64,000 nt of DNA from Bolinopsis microptera (lineage: Eukaryota; Ctenophora; Tentaculata; Lobata; Bolinopsidae), in assembly GCF_026151205.1 (NCBI RefSeq), contig NC_087083.1, forward strand, positions 13,018,944-13,082,943, given 5' to 3'. Below the pieces are notes generated by a model, which was not told where the DNA came from, made no database searches, and was given only the letters and a program-made list of their open reading frames with translations. The position numbers and the translations under genes were made by a program. Below are positions 1 to 10,070 of the stretch, piece after piece. Position 1 is the stretch's first letter. Every line of letters starts with the position of its first letter.

Positions 1-154
1 TTTAAATTGTAGCGTTGTTTCTCAACTATCTTAGAACTTCTGCGGGGTCCAAATTTGTTTTCGATATTGTTAAACAGCGGTGTCAGGAGTGACCTTACCT
101 CCCCATGGAGGGTTAGGTATTGTTTTTCTCTGGCGAGGTTCAGCAAAGTGCTGA

Positions 155-195
155 CCTTCTCAGCCACGTGGAGGTGACCTCCGTGGCTGAGAAGG
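155..195. repeat. Short imperfect inverted repeat (hairpin)
   Basis: Arms 155-168 and 182-195 are exact reverse complements of 14 bp. The 13-base centre (GAGGTGACCTC within it) is itself nearly palindromic, so the stem can extend inward. No transposon ends or coding sequence are visible around it. Function unknown; it lies downstream of the gag-like remnant on the minus strand. Confidence 0.75.
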
Positions 196-566
196 ACAGG
201 GCCTTTGATTAGGGATTCGGTGAAAGCTACGTCAGCTCTTTCGAAAGGTCACCTTAGGGGTCTGGGTGTTGTTGTTCGTCCCGGTACCTCAATTCTTATT
301 TATATTAACTGTTCTACTCATATTAGCGCCTTAAAGTCAAAGTTTGAACAAAGGAATATATAACTTTTTATGCGAACGAGAGAAAAAATAAAGAATAAGG
401 AATAAATCCTGTCCGTTTAAAATATTTCCATCACGGTACATTACATAATTCTCAAAGTTTGTTAAATTGTTTAATAATTGTAAATTGTTTAATAATTTTT
501 AAAGATACATTAACCAAGTACATTCATCGGATCATAGCCTTACAAACAGTTAAAAGGCAAGTTAAA

Positions 567-922
567 TTAAAATAATAAATTGTCTTCATGGTCTTCATGT
601 CGATATTTGGTCTGGTTTGAGTTTTGTCTGTACGAGCCTGTTCGTGAGTAACTCTGTTGATAATAATTAGGGTGCCTGTTTCTACTGTTATTGAAGGAGT
701 TTTGTGTATATCCTTGTCCTCCGTTGTAGTAGGTATTGTAGTGTGTATTTTGTCCGTTATAGGCCATGGTATCGAAATTGTTGAACTGTTGTCCACTATA
801 TAGCCTGTATTTGGTAATTCAATGCTTACACGAGAACCCTGGTAATTGTACGGAGCATTTTGGCCATCATTATTAACAGGAGTATAGACTTGTGGGTTTA
901 CAGGCTGGAGGTCTCGTGGCAA
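567..922 (-). pseudogene. Possible nucleocapsid-type tail of the gag-like remnant
   Basis: Two overlapping minus-strand frames follow the gag-like ORF. One (567-767) is rich in Asn, Tyr, Gln, Ser and Arg (for example YNGGQGYTQNSFNNSRNRHP), the low-complexity basic composition common in nucleocapsid tails of retroelement gag proteins. It is not in the same frame as the ORF at 980-1513, so a frameshift or a separate exon is implied. No CCHC knuckle, protease or reverse transcriptase was found nearby. The link to gag is an inference from position and composition. Confidence 0.3.
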
Positions 923-979
923 AACTTGGACAATCGTATTTGTAGATAATAAATCAATAATAGTATTTAACTTATTGGT

Positions 980-1513
980 CTAGTTAATGTCCGGTGTGAT
1001 CGCTGTCTCCACAGCAGCGTTAACAGGCTGGTTGTTTCTAGGCTGAGATGCGTTTTTGCAGTCAATCAAAAGTTCTGCTCGCTCTAATAGCTGCTCATTG
1101 GGTAAGTAAGGGTTTTCCCTGAGTCTAGCGCTAATTGTTGAATCCGTGATATTGTTGATGAAAGCGTCGCGGAGTGCGTTATCTCTAACTAGTTGAAGAT
1201 CTTGTCCGGGATAGGCTTTCTTGACAACATTATAAAGTTTAATGTAAAATGCACGTACACCCTCATTCCTTTGTCTTAAGGTCTTTCTTAATGAGGATTT
1301 GGACTCCTCTCTGTTTCCACCCCCAGTTTCTAGTTCTCTTCTCAGTACTATAAGTAACTCATCAAACGTGATGTCAGGCCTTATGTGTCGTTCTACAGCC
1401 ATGAGGCACTCATCACATAGACATTTGATTAAGATATGAGGTATTTCATGCTCTTTTGCTCCAACACTGTCGAAGCTCCAAGTGAGACATATATTGTACC
1501 ATGTTCCTTCCAT
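980..1513 (-). CDS. Gag-like (retrotransposon capsid) ORF, partial element
   Basis: A 177-codon ORF with the pattern of a Ty3/BEL-type retrotransposon gag: a predicted all-helical protein with SSLRKTLRQRNEGVRAFYIK, then AYPGQD, RDNALRDAFINNI and a closing helix LPNEQLLERAELLIDC. This resembles the R-Q...E-V..Y....L...AYP.....L....F..GL pattern of the Retrotrans_gag family. No LTR pair, protease or pol follows, so it is a remnant or a domesticated fragment. The start used is the first Met; an upstream exon cannot be excluded. Assignment rests on motif resemblance only. Confidence 0.5.
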   Translation of the reverse strand: MEGTWYNICLTWSFDSVGAKEHEIPHILIKCLCDECLMAVERHIRPDITFDELLIVLRRELETGGGNREESKSSLRKTLRQRNEGVRAFYIKLYNVVKKAYPGQDLQLVRDNALRDAFINNITDSTISARLRENPYLPNEQLLERAELLIDCKNASQPRNNQPVNAAVETAITPDIN

Positions 1514-2159
1514 TATTCGAGTGGTTACTCCTGTCCCACATTCTGTTTAAGTTAACGGATCCAACGTTTGCTTTTTAAATTTACCCTCTTTCTTTAGCAA
1601 CTCCTAAAGTTTTATTTTAATTTACTAAACATATAGATTTACACAATTAATAAAACTTATCTTTGTATTTTGTTTTGTAATCATTTTTTTATTATTTTTA
1701 TATTTACCTATACTTACTCCTTCCGAATAGGTGGTAGCGGAGCCGTTGGCACACAGCCAGGCACAGTCGGATTATGAGATAACATGATATTGATCACTGA
1801 GGGGGACCTTGTAATCGGGGGTGGTGACTGGTGGCCCCGATTGGGGTGACTCATTGATTTGTGATAAGCTCGTTTTTTAAACGGGCCGGACTGCTTAGGT
1901 GTTCATATTTGTTGTTGTTTTGCCGATTGGATTTCAGAAACATCTTGCGCATGCTTTTGTACAACAAGTACTAGTAGCAGATAGTCAATGTCCCTATGGC
2001 GAAAGCGGCATAAATTATAATTCGAAGCCCTGCTGGGAGGGTAAAGGCTTGTGTGGCCCATTTTTTTTCGGAGTTAACCGTTGGATTTACCCCATTTTCT
2101 AAGTTTTGAATTCGCTTCTGCTGCTCTTCTAATAATTGCGTAATTCGTATTGTGCCTTC

Positions 2160-2520
2160 TTAGGGTATTGAAAGGAGTGAGTAGAGGTCACTTTCATCAG
2201 CGGATACCGTCAGTTGAACTTTGTGGTATGCATTTACAGGGGAGTATACCACGGCCTTCGAAAACGTTACAGCAGATGTGTTTTTATGCCAGGGTATAAA
2301 CATAGCGCCGGATTCTGGGGTTGCGACAGTTTTCATTAGTGCCGACACATAAAGGTCTAGCTGGTGTTTTGGCTGGTCATATACTATTTCGATTGTTGTT
2401 GGTAGTGTGCGAACTAGGAGGCTAGAAGGCGAGGAGATGTATACGTCACTATTTCAGAGGGTTTCCAATACATTGCGTTAGTTGACAATAAGAGAACACT
2501 GCTCTTTTGGAAGTGGTAGT
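2160..2520 (-). CDS. Unknown exon, copy 1 of a local duplication
   Basis: Minus-strand coding-like segment containing SALMKTVATPESGAMFIPWH followed by a strand-rich stretch ending SDLYSLLSIP and a stop. An almost identical segment lies at 2880-3130. In this copy a small insertion upstream (near 2455) disrupts the reading frame, while in the second copy the upstream frame is open but the downstream end is replaced. Product not recognised. Preservation of the reading frame across most of both copies suggests it was once coding. Confidence 0.35.
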
Positions 2521-3600
2521 GAAATTGTTGCCTAGATTTCTTTCTTTAGCAACTCCTAAAGTTTTCCATTTATTGGCTGCCGGTGAAGCTGGTTTCCAAA
2601 CTATAGTAGCTTCTTCCTTTTACTAGAAATTACCGTCAATTATCTAGTAACTTACAGTTTGACTGTAGTTTTTCAATTCGTCAGTCTCATTATTTATTTA
2701 TAATAGATGGTTACCATCATTATGTAACAATGACATTGTATTATTACCATCGTAATACATGCGTTTTGTCTTTCTTGAGGCTTAGCCCCATGTTATGCAG
2801 ATATGGTACCACTCGCCTTTAATTCCTTCTTCTGGCACAGATGTCCAAGTTTGTTCCCAAAACGAAGACTGTAAGAGTATTTATGCCAGGGTATAAACAT
2901 AGCGCCGGATTCTGGGGTTGCGACAGTTTTCATTAGTGCCGACACATAAAGGTCTAGCTGGTGTTTTGGCTGGTCATATACTATTTCGATTGTTGTTGGT
3001 AGTGTGCGAACTAGGAGGCTAGAAGGCGAGGAGATGTATACGTCACTATTTCGGAGGTTTCCAATACATTGCGTTAGTTGACAATAAGAGAACACTGCTC
3101 TTTTGGAAGTGGTAGTGAAATTGTTGCCGGGATTTCTTTCTTTAGCAACTCCTAAAGTTTTCCATTTATTGGCTGCCGGTGAAGCTGGTTTCCAAACTAT
3201 AGTAGCTTCTTCCTTTTACTAGAAATTACCGTCAAGTTAGCTTATCTGTTTGATAAGATGGTTAAGATATCTTAAATATAATGTAATCGTATACTTATTA
3301 CAATTATACTTATTACAATTATTAAATTAAAATTATAACAATAATGAACCAATAATAAACCAATTAAAATAACAACAACATAATATATAGATAGTTTGAC
3401 TGTGGTTTTTCAATTCGTCAGTCTCATTATTTATTTATATTAGATGATTACCATCATTATATAACATTGTATTATTACCATCGTAATACACGCGTTTTGT
3501 CTTTCTTGAGGCTTAGCCCCATGTTATGCAGATATGGTACCACTCGCCTTTAATTCCTTCTTCTGGCACAGATGTCCAAGTTTGTTCCCAAAACGAAGAC
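2280..3600. repeat. Local direct duplication (two modules, each present twice)
   Basis: Module A (about 2283-2640 and 2880-3235) and module B (about 2655-2880 and 3393-3605) occur in the order A B A' B'. The copies differ by a few substitutions and by an AT-rich insert at roughly 3237-3390. The junction of B with A' fuses the end of one exon-like segment to the middle of another, producing the chimeric minus-strand ORF 2793-3095. Confidence 0.8.
2793..3095 (-). pseudogene. Chimeric ORF created at a duplication junction
   Basis: The first two thirds (SSLLVRTLPTTIEIVYDQPK ... MFIPWHK) is the unknown exon of the 2160-2520 copy. The last third (GNKLGHLCQKKELKASGTIS) is an out-of-frame copy of the end of the ORF at 3550-3930. 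The fusion point coincides with the module B/A' boundary, so this frame is probably a rearrangement product rather than a gene. Confidence 0.6.
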
Positions 3601-3930
3601 TGTAAGAGTATGATCTCCCTTATTGTACCAATTATCTTGTTTTAGGAGAATACCGACATTTTTCCTGATTGACTTGTCGTCACTCAGCTCCAATCTTATT
3701 CTAGCAGTTATCCTGCTTATCTGGAGCACACGCGTTTTCACATATAATTTCAACGCGCTTTTTATCCTTATTTGAGGGAAGGGTTCTGGGTTATCCCTCT
3801 TCTCTCGTTTATTGCCATTAAAGTCAAATTCTATCAATGAATTAACACATTTGCGACAAATCTTTCGATCACAAGGTTTTAGGCAGGTCTTATGCCAAGT
3901 TAGACTTTTACTTTTATTGTTTGCAATCAT
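3550..3930 (-). CDS. Hypothetical OB-fold-like exon with a Cys cluster
   Basis: A 126-codon ORF beginning MIANNKSKS. Residues about 16-31 contain CLKPCDRKICRKCVN (C-x3-C-x4-C-x2-C), a plausible zinc site. The second half alternates beta-like strands (ISRITARIRLELSDD ... GDHTLTVFVLGTNLDICA). That last part resembles the HTFNIW-type exons at 5427-5560 and 23638-23765, so it may be a diverged member of the same OB-like family. No splice donor is obvious before the stop. Function unknown; a nucleic-acid-binding role is inference. Confidence 0.4.
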   Translation of the reverse strand: MIANNKSKSLTWHKTCLKPCDRKICRKCVNSLIEFDFNGNKREKRDNPEPFPQIRIKSALKLYVKTRVLQISRITARIRLELSDDKSIRKNVGILLKQDNWYNKGDHTLTVFVLGTNLDICARRRN

Positions 3931-4248
3931 CTTTTTTGCGTTTATACATTTATAATAGGGTTAAAAATCATTCGGAAATCATCTTTCCTGTACGAGTCCC
4001 CCATTAGTTTAAAAAGTTAGTGAGAATATAAAAGCTTAAATTAAATTTACTCCAAAAGCAATAAATATTTATTTCTTATTAGTGATTAATAGACAAATTG
4101 TAACACATAATTTGGTTGAAATTCACGCTTCATTCTTTACAATATAGCGATGCTATAAGTTCTTAAAGCAAACACTGTATGCTAACATTGAGGCATCGTT
4201 AACTAAGTTATCTACAACTTAACTATGAATTTTCATACTACATGAGGT

Positions 4249-4328
4249 ATTAGGCCAATGATTATTGATGAATGAAGCTGTGCGGTGTTAAGTGTATGGC
4301 TTCATTCATCAATAATCATTGGCCTAAT
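4249..4328. repeat. Perfect 30-bp inverted repeat with 20-base loop
   Basis: Arms 4249-4278 and 4299-4328 are exactly complementary over 30 bp. The loop is 4279-4298. The stem starts ATTAGGCCAATG. No target-site duplication or coding sequence is associated. It could be a very short foldback element or a snap-back duplication product. Confidence 0.9.
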
Positions 4329-4417
4329 GCCGAAACCACAAATGCCAGCCTACTGATTAACGCGGAATTTTCACATTATTTATCCGAATATTTTACGGCC
4401 ATTATTTGCAACTAGAC

Positions 4418-4768
4418 TTAAAAAACTGTCACTTCGCCCCGTGGCATCGGGAGTACCTCCAACTGAAACACGCCCAGCAGCCTGTTATTGGATGCCCAGT
4501 AATCATCGCCTGCCTTTACTTCTATGAGGACTTGGCTTTGAAAATCTGCCGACGTCTTGTAAGGTAGGGTTCGTGTCGCCGGTAGGGGTGTGTTCTTCCA
4601 AAGGATTGGGGAGAACACATCACCAAGCGTGCCCACTCCGATCGTCTCTCCCACTATTTCGGTTACCATTACTATTCCAGTCGCCTCAGGAGGCGCTGTT
4701 AGTGCCCTTAGATGATGCGCCGCCCCAAGAGCGATTGTAGCACCATAAAAAGTTATCACTCCCACCAA
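4418..4768 (-). CDS. HSP70-family fragment: end of ATPase domain plus substrate-binding beta domain
   Basis: A 116-codon ORF reading through the end of the HSP70 nucleotide-binding domain (ALGAAHHLRAL, matching the GAA...A.L helix) into the beta-sandwich peptide-binding domain. It contains TLGDVFSPILWKNTPLPATR, then a DFQSQVLIEV strand, the NNRLLGVFQLEVLPMPRG turn and EVTVF. In HSP70 this segment carries the (T/E)xGGxxxxLIxRNTxxPxxK and LLGxFxLxGIPPAPRG signatures. The ORF ends before the helical lid. An acceptor-like tract precedes it, so it may be one exon. A second HSP70 fragment with a stop lies at 20.9-21.75 kb. Probably a pseudogene or a diverged paralogue. Confidence 0.7.
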   Translation of the reverse strand: MVGVITFYGATIALGAAHHLRALTAPPEATGIVMVTEIVGETIGVGTLGDVFSPILWKNTPLPATRTLPYKTSADFQSQVLIEVKAGDDYWASNNRLLGVFQLEVLPMPRGEVTVF

Positions 4769-5426
4769 GTCTTCAACTTTTGAATAAATATTTTACTTAC
4801 GATTACGCTATAAAAACCACTTGACCGAGGCTTGTAATTGACAATCTAAATTTTAAGTTTAAGATTTTCCTTCATTCTTCGGATTTCTCCGTTTCTTCCG
4901 TTTTCTACTTTTATCATAGCTCTAACGGGGGTTAATCAATGCATTTGCACCAGTTTGCTCAGTCAAAAGAAATATTGTAAAGATAATTTACGTCATATAT
5001 TATGTTATTAAAAAATAAATTTTCGAAACTTAGGTTCCGAGGTTCTCTTTACTACAAAATGCTTCTTCAAAGAGGAGTCATATAACTCTGGATGAGTGCG
5101 CTTGACATTTTTTTCATAAAAAATAATGAAACAGCAGGGTTAATTTCCTCACCATGAATCCATGTATTTATACCCGTTCCTGTTAATTAGTTTAAATATT
5201 TAATTGTGATAAGAAAGTATCCTTTTTGATGAGTTTTTGATTAAATTTTCAGCTTGCATTCACTTATCAGTTCGAATATAATGCTGCAGAACTTTTACTA
5301 GCAAGTTGTTTTAATATATTTATATCAGTTGTTGATAATTAGTTTAATATTCAATTGGGATAGTAAATCCTGTACCGGTTCCTTTTTGATGAGTTTAGAA
5401 ATACCCTAATCATAAAAAATACTTAC

Positions 5427-5562
5427 AGTCCCGCCTACGAGTTGTTTAGCGATTCTTTGCAGCCTTCCATCCCAAATATTAAATGTATGCACTTTGGGCT
5501 CAAATGGAACATTCGATGTTATCTCAATTCTAATGTATCGAGCTATTAGACTTGCCGTAACC
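5427..5562 (-). CDS. OB-fold-like exon (HTFNIW type), copy 1
   Basis: Minus-strand exon reading YIRIEITSNVPFEPKVHTFN then IWDGRLQRIAKQLVGGT, ending at a strong donor GGGACT|GTAAGT (GT at 5425-5426). The same module recurs at 23638-23765 with PFELKTHTFNIW and a donor in the same place. Alternating hydrophobics followed by a short helix after the IW strand fit an OB-fold beta-strand/helix unit as in RPA-type ssDNA-binding domains. This is an inference from pattern. The upstream acceptor was not located. Confidence 0.45.
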
Positions 5563-5773
5563 GCCCCTCATGCGGGCCTGGTGTAGTAGTCCTTATAATA
5601 TAGTACCCTTGGTTATAAATTCTATACCTTTGGTGACCGGGACAGTGCGTGTGACTTTGAGTGAACAGATATGCTGTCAGATACAATTAAACGAGTGTAG
5701 GGATGTATTCAAACCAGAAATAAATAAATAAAATAGTACTGGCATTTAATGCCTTTAGTGTCCGCCCCTAAAT

Positions 5774-6175
5774 ATGTTCGCCACTTTATTGTTCGCCACT
5801 CTTACCATTAACAGTTTATTTTTTTTGTCCTACCAGTCGGTTTCGCCTACTATAATTGACATATTTAATAGTGTAAGGGCCGCTATCTTCTCTATGTCGA
5901 TCAGAGCCTTGCTCTGTCGCCTGTTTAGAGTTAATCCTGGCGCTTCTGGTCTCCAACTGAGGTCTCTAGTCGCCACTTCGATTATTTCCTCCAATTCCTG
6001 CACGGGTGGCGCCATTAGGATTTTTTTAAAAATCTTAAGGGCGCCCAATAACGCCGACGCCGGCCCCGTTATGGTCAAACGCCTCACGGCGTTGTCTGTA
6101 AAACTGCTGACGATACTTGCTGTTATCGCCACACCCCGTGACTCAACTATTCTCACTATGCTCCTCGGGAGATGA
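5774..6175 (-). CDS. Unrecognised ORF, coding strand uncertain
   Basis: Open frames exist on both strands here (plus 5774-6175, minus 5830-6156). The minus frame (VAITASIVSSFTDNAVRRLT ... VQELEEIIEVATRDLSW) looks more protein-like: an amphipathic helix-rich sequence on the same strand as the neighbouring exons. It lies between the OB-like exon at 5.4 kb and the frame at 6143-6400. GC is locally higher than in the flanks, consistent with old coding DNA. Product not recognised. Confidence 0.25.
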
Positions 6176-6400
6176 TGCGCCAGTAGGAGCTTTTCCTTGC
6201 CCGTTCCCTAGAAGCATCCCGATGAACTCGCTTGATAAAAATAATGTTAGCTCCCGTTTTGCCATAGACAAGTCTGTCAGGGCGGAATCCTCGGACTGGA
6301 ATGGAGGAGAGTTCATTATACCTATCTGTAATGTGTGCTTTTTAGTTACATTAATTATTAGTGTGATTACACAGACCAAGCGACCTTGCACACACACCAT
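6143..6400 (-). CDS. Unrecognised small ORF preceding the 5.8-kb ORF
   Basis: Minus-strand frame including SALTDLSMAKRELTLFLSSE and FIGMLLGNGQGKAPTGAS, ending ASSPEEHSE. The nucleotide stretch around CCCGAGGAGCATAGT recurs at 7485-7500 and 10628-10640 inside the duplicated NMVGSG ORF, so these exons share a short homologous block. No known family recognised. Confidence 0.2.
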   Translation of the reverse strand: MVCVQGRLVCVITLIINVTKKHTLQIGIMNSPPFQSEDSALTDLSMAKRELTLFLSSEFIGMLLGNGQGKAPTGASSPEEHSENS

Positions 6401-7339
6401 ATGATCTCACAGATATTATAAAATTAACTGTGATCTAGCGGCTAGTTCTGTGATCACAAGGAGGATAAATTCTAACAGTAGATTATATAAAAAAATACTT
6501 ACAGTCCCTCCCTTCATGCTATGTAATATATTGGTTTATAAGCAAGTATAACTTAGAATAGAGGGGAATTCTCAAAGATGATTTCTGAGTAGATAATCTG
6601 TTCCCCAAACTTTCCTGAGAAGGTTGCTGCTTTAGAGAATCTCATCTTTTTCAGGGAAATAGATAAACAATGAAGGTGTGATCACCACTGTATGAGACCT
6701 CATTACCTAATTTTACGTTCGTATCTTATGGTGAGATGCCTCCCATTACTTGACTAGTTGTCTAATGTGACGCCCAGATAACTGAATCTTGCTGTACAGT
6801 GTACCATATGATATTTGAAACCATTAAAGTCCTTATAAGCTTATAAACCCTGCAAAATCCGTTATATCACTCACTGTAATATAGTCCATTTCTTGTTAGT
6901 CTCTTAGTTTCAAATCTCTTGTAATAGTGAATCCGTGTGTCCGCGTCCTATACTATATTATGTAGTTATTGTGTGACTCCTTTTTCTTCAATTTTTATTA
7001 TTCAGTTGTTTTAAATATAAGTAAACCTCATTTTAACGTAACGAATTTATGAAGAATTACGTAAGTTATAATTATTTAAAAACTCTTTCATCTTCCTAAA
7101 TATTCTAAATGTTCCAAATAATTTCCAAATATTATAACGGGGAATTAAGTGAAAAGTAAAAATGGTTATTGGTACTGGTGTTCGCAATTCTCCACACTCC
7201 AAATTGTCCATATTTTTTCTGCAACGTTGGATGTTTTATAAAAGTACAATGATATCAAGATTATAAAATTGTTCAAGAAATGAATTGTAGTGATTTACTT
7301 TTTTATTTTTAATTAATTTTTCTATTTCATTTAGACAAA

Positions 7340-7672
7340 TTAAAATACAAAATAAAATAAAATAAAATGACATTTAAAAATAAAAAAAGTTATGGACGGT
7401 TTAACTTTAGATAAGCGATTGAACAGCGTCCGACATATTATCTGCGCTCCAACAATCTCCCTGTAGAGGAGACTATGCTCCTCGGGACTGAGTAGGAGTA
7501 ACCACTCACAATAGCATACGTGCAGCATTTCTTCCCCCACCCTCACAAGGAAACGGTCTCCCCCACATTTAATTACAATTCCGGAACCGACCATGTTGCT
7601 AATTGGTTGATAAATGTTAAGATACAAAATTGTATCTATGGCCCATTGTTTGTGGAGATATACACATTTCAC
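7340..7672 (-). CDS. Unknown ORF (NMVGSGIVIKCGG family), copy 1
   Basis: Minus-strand frame with NIYQPISNMVGSGIVIKCGG, DRFLVRVGEEMLHVCYCEW and LLLLSPEEHSLLYREIV. A second copy at 10587-10778 is about 90% identical by eye but has a frameshift just after VRVG. Conservation of both copies at protein level in the first half implies an old coding exon. The short VVIKCGGDRFLVRVG strand pair suggests a small beta-barrel. Function unknown. Confidence 0.4.
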   Translation of the reverse strand: MKCVYLHKQWAIDTILYLNIYQPISNMVGSGIVIKCGGDRFLVRVGEEMLHVCYCEWLLLLSPEEHSLLYREIVGAQIICRTLFNRLSKVKPSITFFIFKCHFILFYFVF

Positions 7673-7973
7673 TACGGTTTATAGTGAACAACAATAATAA
7701 TTGGGCCGCACTTGGTATGCGTTGGGTGGCTTCCAGCCCTTCTCGTGGGGGGCCTGTGGAGCTGTTTCACACGTCGCCGACAACATGCAACATGTGTTTG
7801 GTAACCAAGCCATCCTTAAGATAGGTACTCCAGGGGGACACGTTGTCTCCAGGTCGCTGTAGCGTAATTAGGTACAATTAGGTAAATATGATATAAACTG
7901 CAATCGTAACATTCATGTCGATACTGACTGAAATAATATAATCTGTTGTTAAAATAATTATACTTACTGTTGC

Positions 7974-8138
7974 TTAATTAAGATATATGATATAACCAGT
8001 ATGACGGTGGTAACGTGTGATGTTTGATTCAATGAAAACGAAAAGTTTGCTCCGGCATCTTGGACAGTTATATATCTCTTGTGCTTTTACTGTGACGAGT
8101 TTATTAAATCTATCTTCTTTTCTGTAGGTTATTAAAAC
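7974..8138 (-). CDS. Zinc-ribbon exon (half ribbon), diverged copy
   Basis: Exon starting after an acceptor CCCAG|GTT (exon edge 8138) and open to a stop at 7974-7976. It contains IYNCPRCRSKL, aligning with LCPRCRTTL of the exon at 22942-23433, with matching spacing from the acceptor. Only the first CxxC pair is present; the second pair seen in the other copies is absent, so it cannot form a complete four-cysteine ribbon. Too short for routine ORF calling. Member of the local zinc-ribbon exon family. Confidence 0.5.
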   Translation of the reverse strand, partial: VLITYRKEDRFNKLVTVKAQEIYNCPRCRSKLFVFIESNITRYHRHTGYIIYLN

Positions 8139-8334
8139 CTGGGAAAATATCAATTTGTTAATTAAGTGTTATATTCAATATCAGAAAAAAAGAGCATAAA
8201 AATATAACACCAAACATAACAAAAAAGCATTCAACTCAATAATCGAAATAGTTATGTAACAGATTGCCAATGAGGGGAACAATTCTAGCAGTAGATTATA
8301 TTAGAAAATACCATAATCATAAAAAAATACTTAC

Positions 8335-8440
8335 AGTCCCTCCATCGAGTTGATGCGACTGCTTGTTAATGTGACTCTCCCGAGGTTGTTCAGAGGATGT
8401 CTTTCTCTGCTAGTGCTAATGGTGTTAAGCAGGTTTTAAT
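8335..8440 (-). CDS. Short exon ending at a conserved donor
   Basis: Open minus-strand segment (RERHPLNNLGRVTLTSSRIN) ending at GGGACT|GTAAGTATTTTTTTATGATTA. The same donor plus about 20 intronic bases occurs at 5425 and 6501, so at least three exons here share an ancestral exon-intron junction although the exon bodies have diverged. Product unknown. Confidence 0.3.
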
Positions 8441-8509
8441 ATTGTATGTATAATTATATTAGTTCACATAAAAATGAAGAAAAATACAAATTTAGCGGTT
8501 TAGCCGCGG

Positions 8510-8840
8510 AGAAAAAAGAAAAAAAAAGGGAAAAAAAAGAAAAAATAGAGAAAAAAAAGAAAAAAATGAGCGCAAATAATTAACGATACGACATGAAGAA
8601 GAAAAGGATTTTATAATGATATTATTCGGCGGGGTTTCGCATTCTTTGTAGTTCATATTATTTGTATTGAGGTAGCTTCGCAGTAGCAACAATGAGAAAA
8701 GGTAACCTTGTTTAGTCGCTCAAATTTGCCAATCTGTTGAGGGCTGAAGGCCATTATTTAATTTCTTCTCATTGATCTCATCTTCAAACTGTTTTTCCAT
8801 CATCCTACTGAGTTGTAGCCTATTATTCCATTGCGAAAAT
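8510..8840 (-). pseudogene. Polymerase N-terminal exon fragment, frameshifted (copy at 8.7 kb)
   Basis: Near 8705-8760 the minus strand encodes IGKFERLNK followed by AACAAG|GTTACC, matching the RFERLN exon end at 25502-25669. Upstream (8760-8835) FEDEINE aligns in a different frame, so a frameshift separates them. Downstream a purine-rich A/G tract (8510-8570) and the sequence at 8580-8700 follow. The whole 8.5-8.84 kb block is duplicated at 9.13-9.46 kb. Belongs to the same polymerase family as the 23.9-26.7 kb locus. Confidence 0.5.
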
Positions 8841-8949
8841 GTTGGCATATAATACTGTCATGATATAATTTTAACTGAACTTGTAAATGTAAAAAGTAAT
8901 TTTAAACAAGTAATTGTCTTGTAAGTGGACTCAGGACTATTCCTTGTGA

Positions 8950-9110
8950 TTTTTGAACACAATTGTCCGATATTCCTCTCCCTCCCCGCTCCATAGCAAA
9001 TCATGGCCAATACTGTATTTAAATTTGGTGGCGCTCTTAGCCACCAGGGTGAGGGCTAGAGTTACCCTCTTCAGGCACCAACACGTCAAATACACATTCC
9101 TCACACTCCT
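8950..9110 (-). pseudogene. Inverted paralogue of the 28.2-28.6 kb exon, without the MITE
   Basis: On the minus strand this segment is nearly identical to plus-strand 28190-28600, but TGTGAGGAATGTG-TA-TTTGACGTG is continuous here. At 28.2 kb a 245-bp MITE with TA duplication sits at that TA. It encodes ECEECVFDVLVPEEGNSSP in one frame before a TAA. It serves as an empty-site reference for the insertion. Confidence 0.8.
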
Positions 9111-9129
9111 TCACCAGTTCACCTGAGAA

Positions 9130-9460
9130 ATTTAGCCGCGGAGAAGAAAGGAAAAAAAAGGAAAAAAAGAAGAAAAAATAGAGAAAAAAAAAGAAAAAAA
9201 TTAGCGCTAATAATTAACGATAGGACATGAAGATAAAAGGATTTTAGAATGATATTATTCGGCAGGGTATCGCATTCCTTATAGCTCATATTGTTTGTAT
9301 TGAGGTAGCTTCGCAATAACAATAAGGACAAAAGTTAATTACTTGTTTAGTCGCTCAAATTTGCCAATCTGTTGAGGGCTGATCGGCCATTATTTAATAC
9401 CCTCCTCATTGATCTCATCTTCAAACTGCTTTTCCATCATCCTATATTAATCTACCATTA
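9130..9460 (-). pseudogene. Polymerase N-terminal exon fragment with in-frame stop (copy at 9.4 kb)
   Basis: Duplicate of the 8.51-8.84 kb block. The minus strand reads KQFEDEINEEGIK, a TAA stop, then WPISPQQIGKFERLNK and a donor-like AACAA|GTAATT. The same exon at 25502-25669 reads WPITLSQIDRFERLNK without the stop. The family-typical feature is a W/YP-x-x-x-x-x-I-x-x-FE-x-x-N segment found upstream of the exonuclease domain in Polinton/adintovirus-type polymerases. Clearly broken. Confidence 0.55.
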
Positions 9461-9624
9461 TCTCATTATGAAGCAAGAAATTGAGTAATAACGGCTTATT
9501 AAACGCAAATGGTTTGATAAGCCGTCTTGTACGCTGTATGCAGACAGTTTGAAATGCGGTTTTATACAGTCAGTTCCGCTCCTCGAAACCACATTAAGGG
9601 GCGTATATAACGCCCTCTAATGGT

Positions 9625-9845
<221 letters not shown>

Positions 9846-10070
9846 AAAACTTGTCAATAATAAAAATGAAACTTGGTTACTTCTATCTTCACACATAGGT
9901 ATTTATATCCTAACCGATATAGACGACAAGCATCACCTCATGACCTGTTTTGTTATCTGTCTGCTTATAATCAGCGATTTTAGCCTGTTAATTCCAGATG
10001 TGACATATAACTATCTAGTAACGTCATAATTGTCAGATAATTTATATTTCTCTCTCTGAATCACTGAATG

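Noticed and set aside
4249-4328. Helitron 3' hairpin
   Set aside because: Stem is far too long (30 bp) and no CTRR end follows; RPA-like exons nearby are not enough to call a Helitron.
5774-6175. Plus-strand 133-codon ORF as a membrane protein
   Set aside because: Hydrophobic frame is the complement of a more protein-like minus frame on the strand of all neighbouring exons; no independent support.
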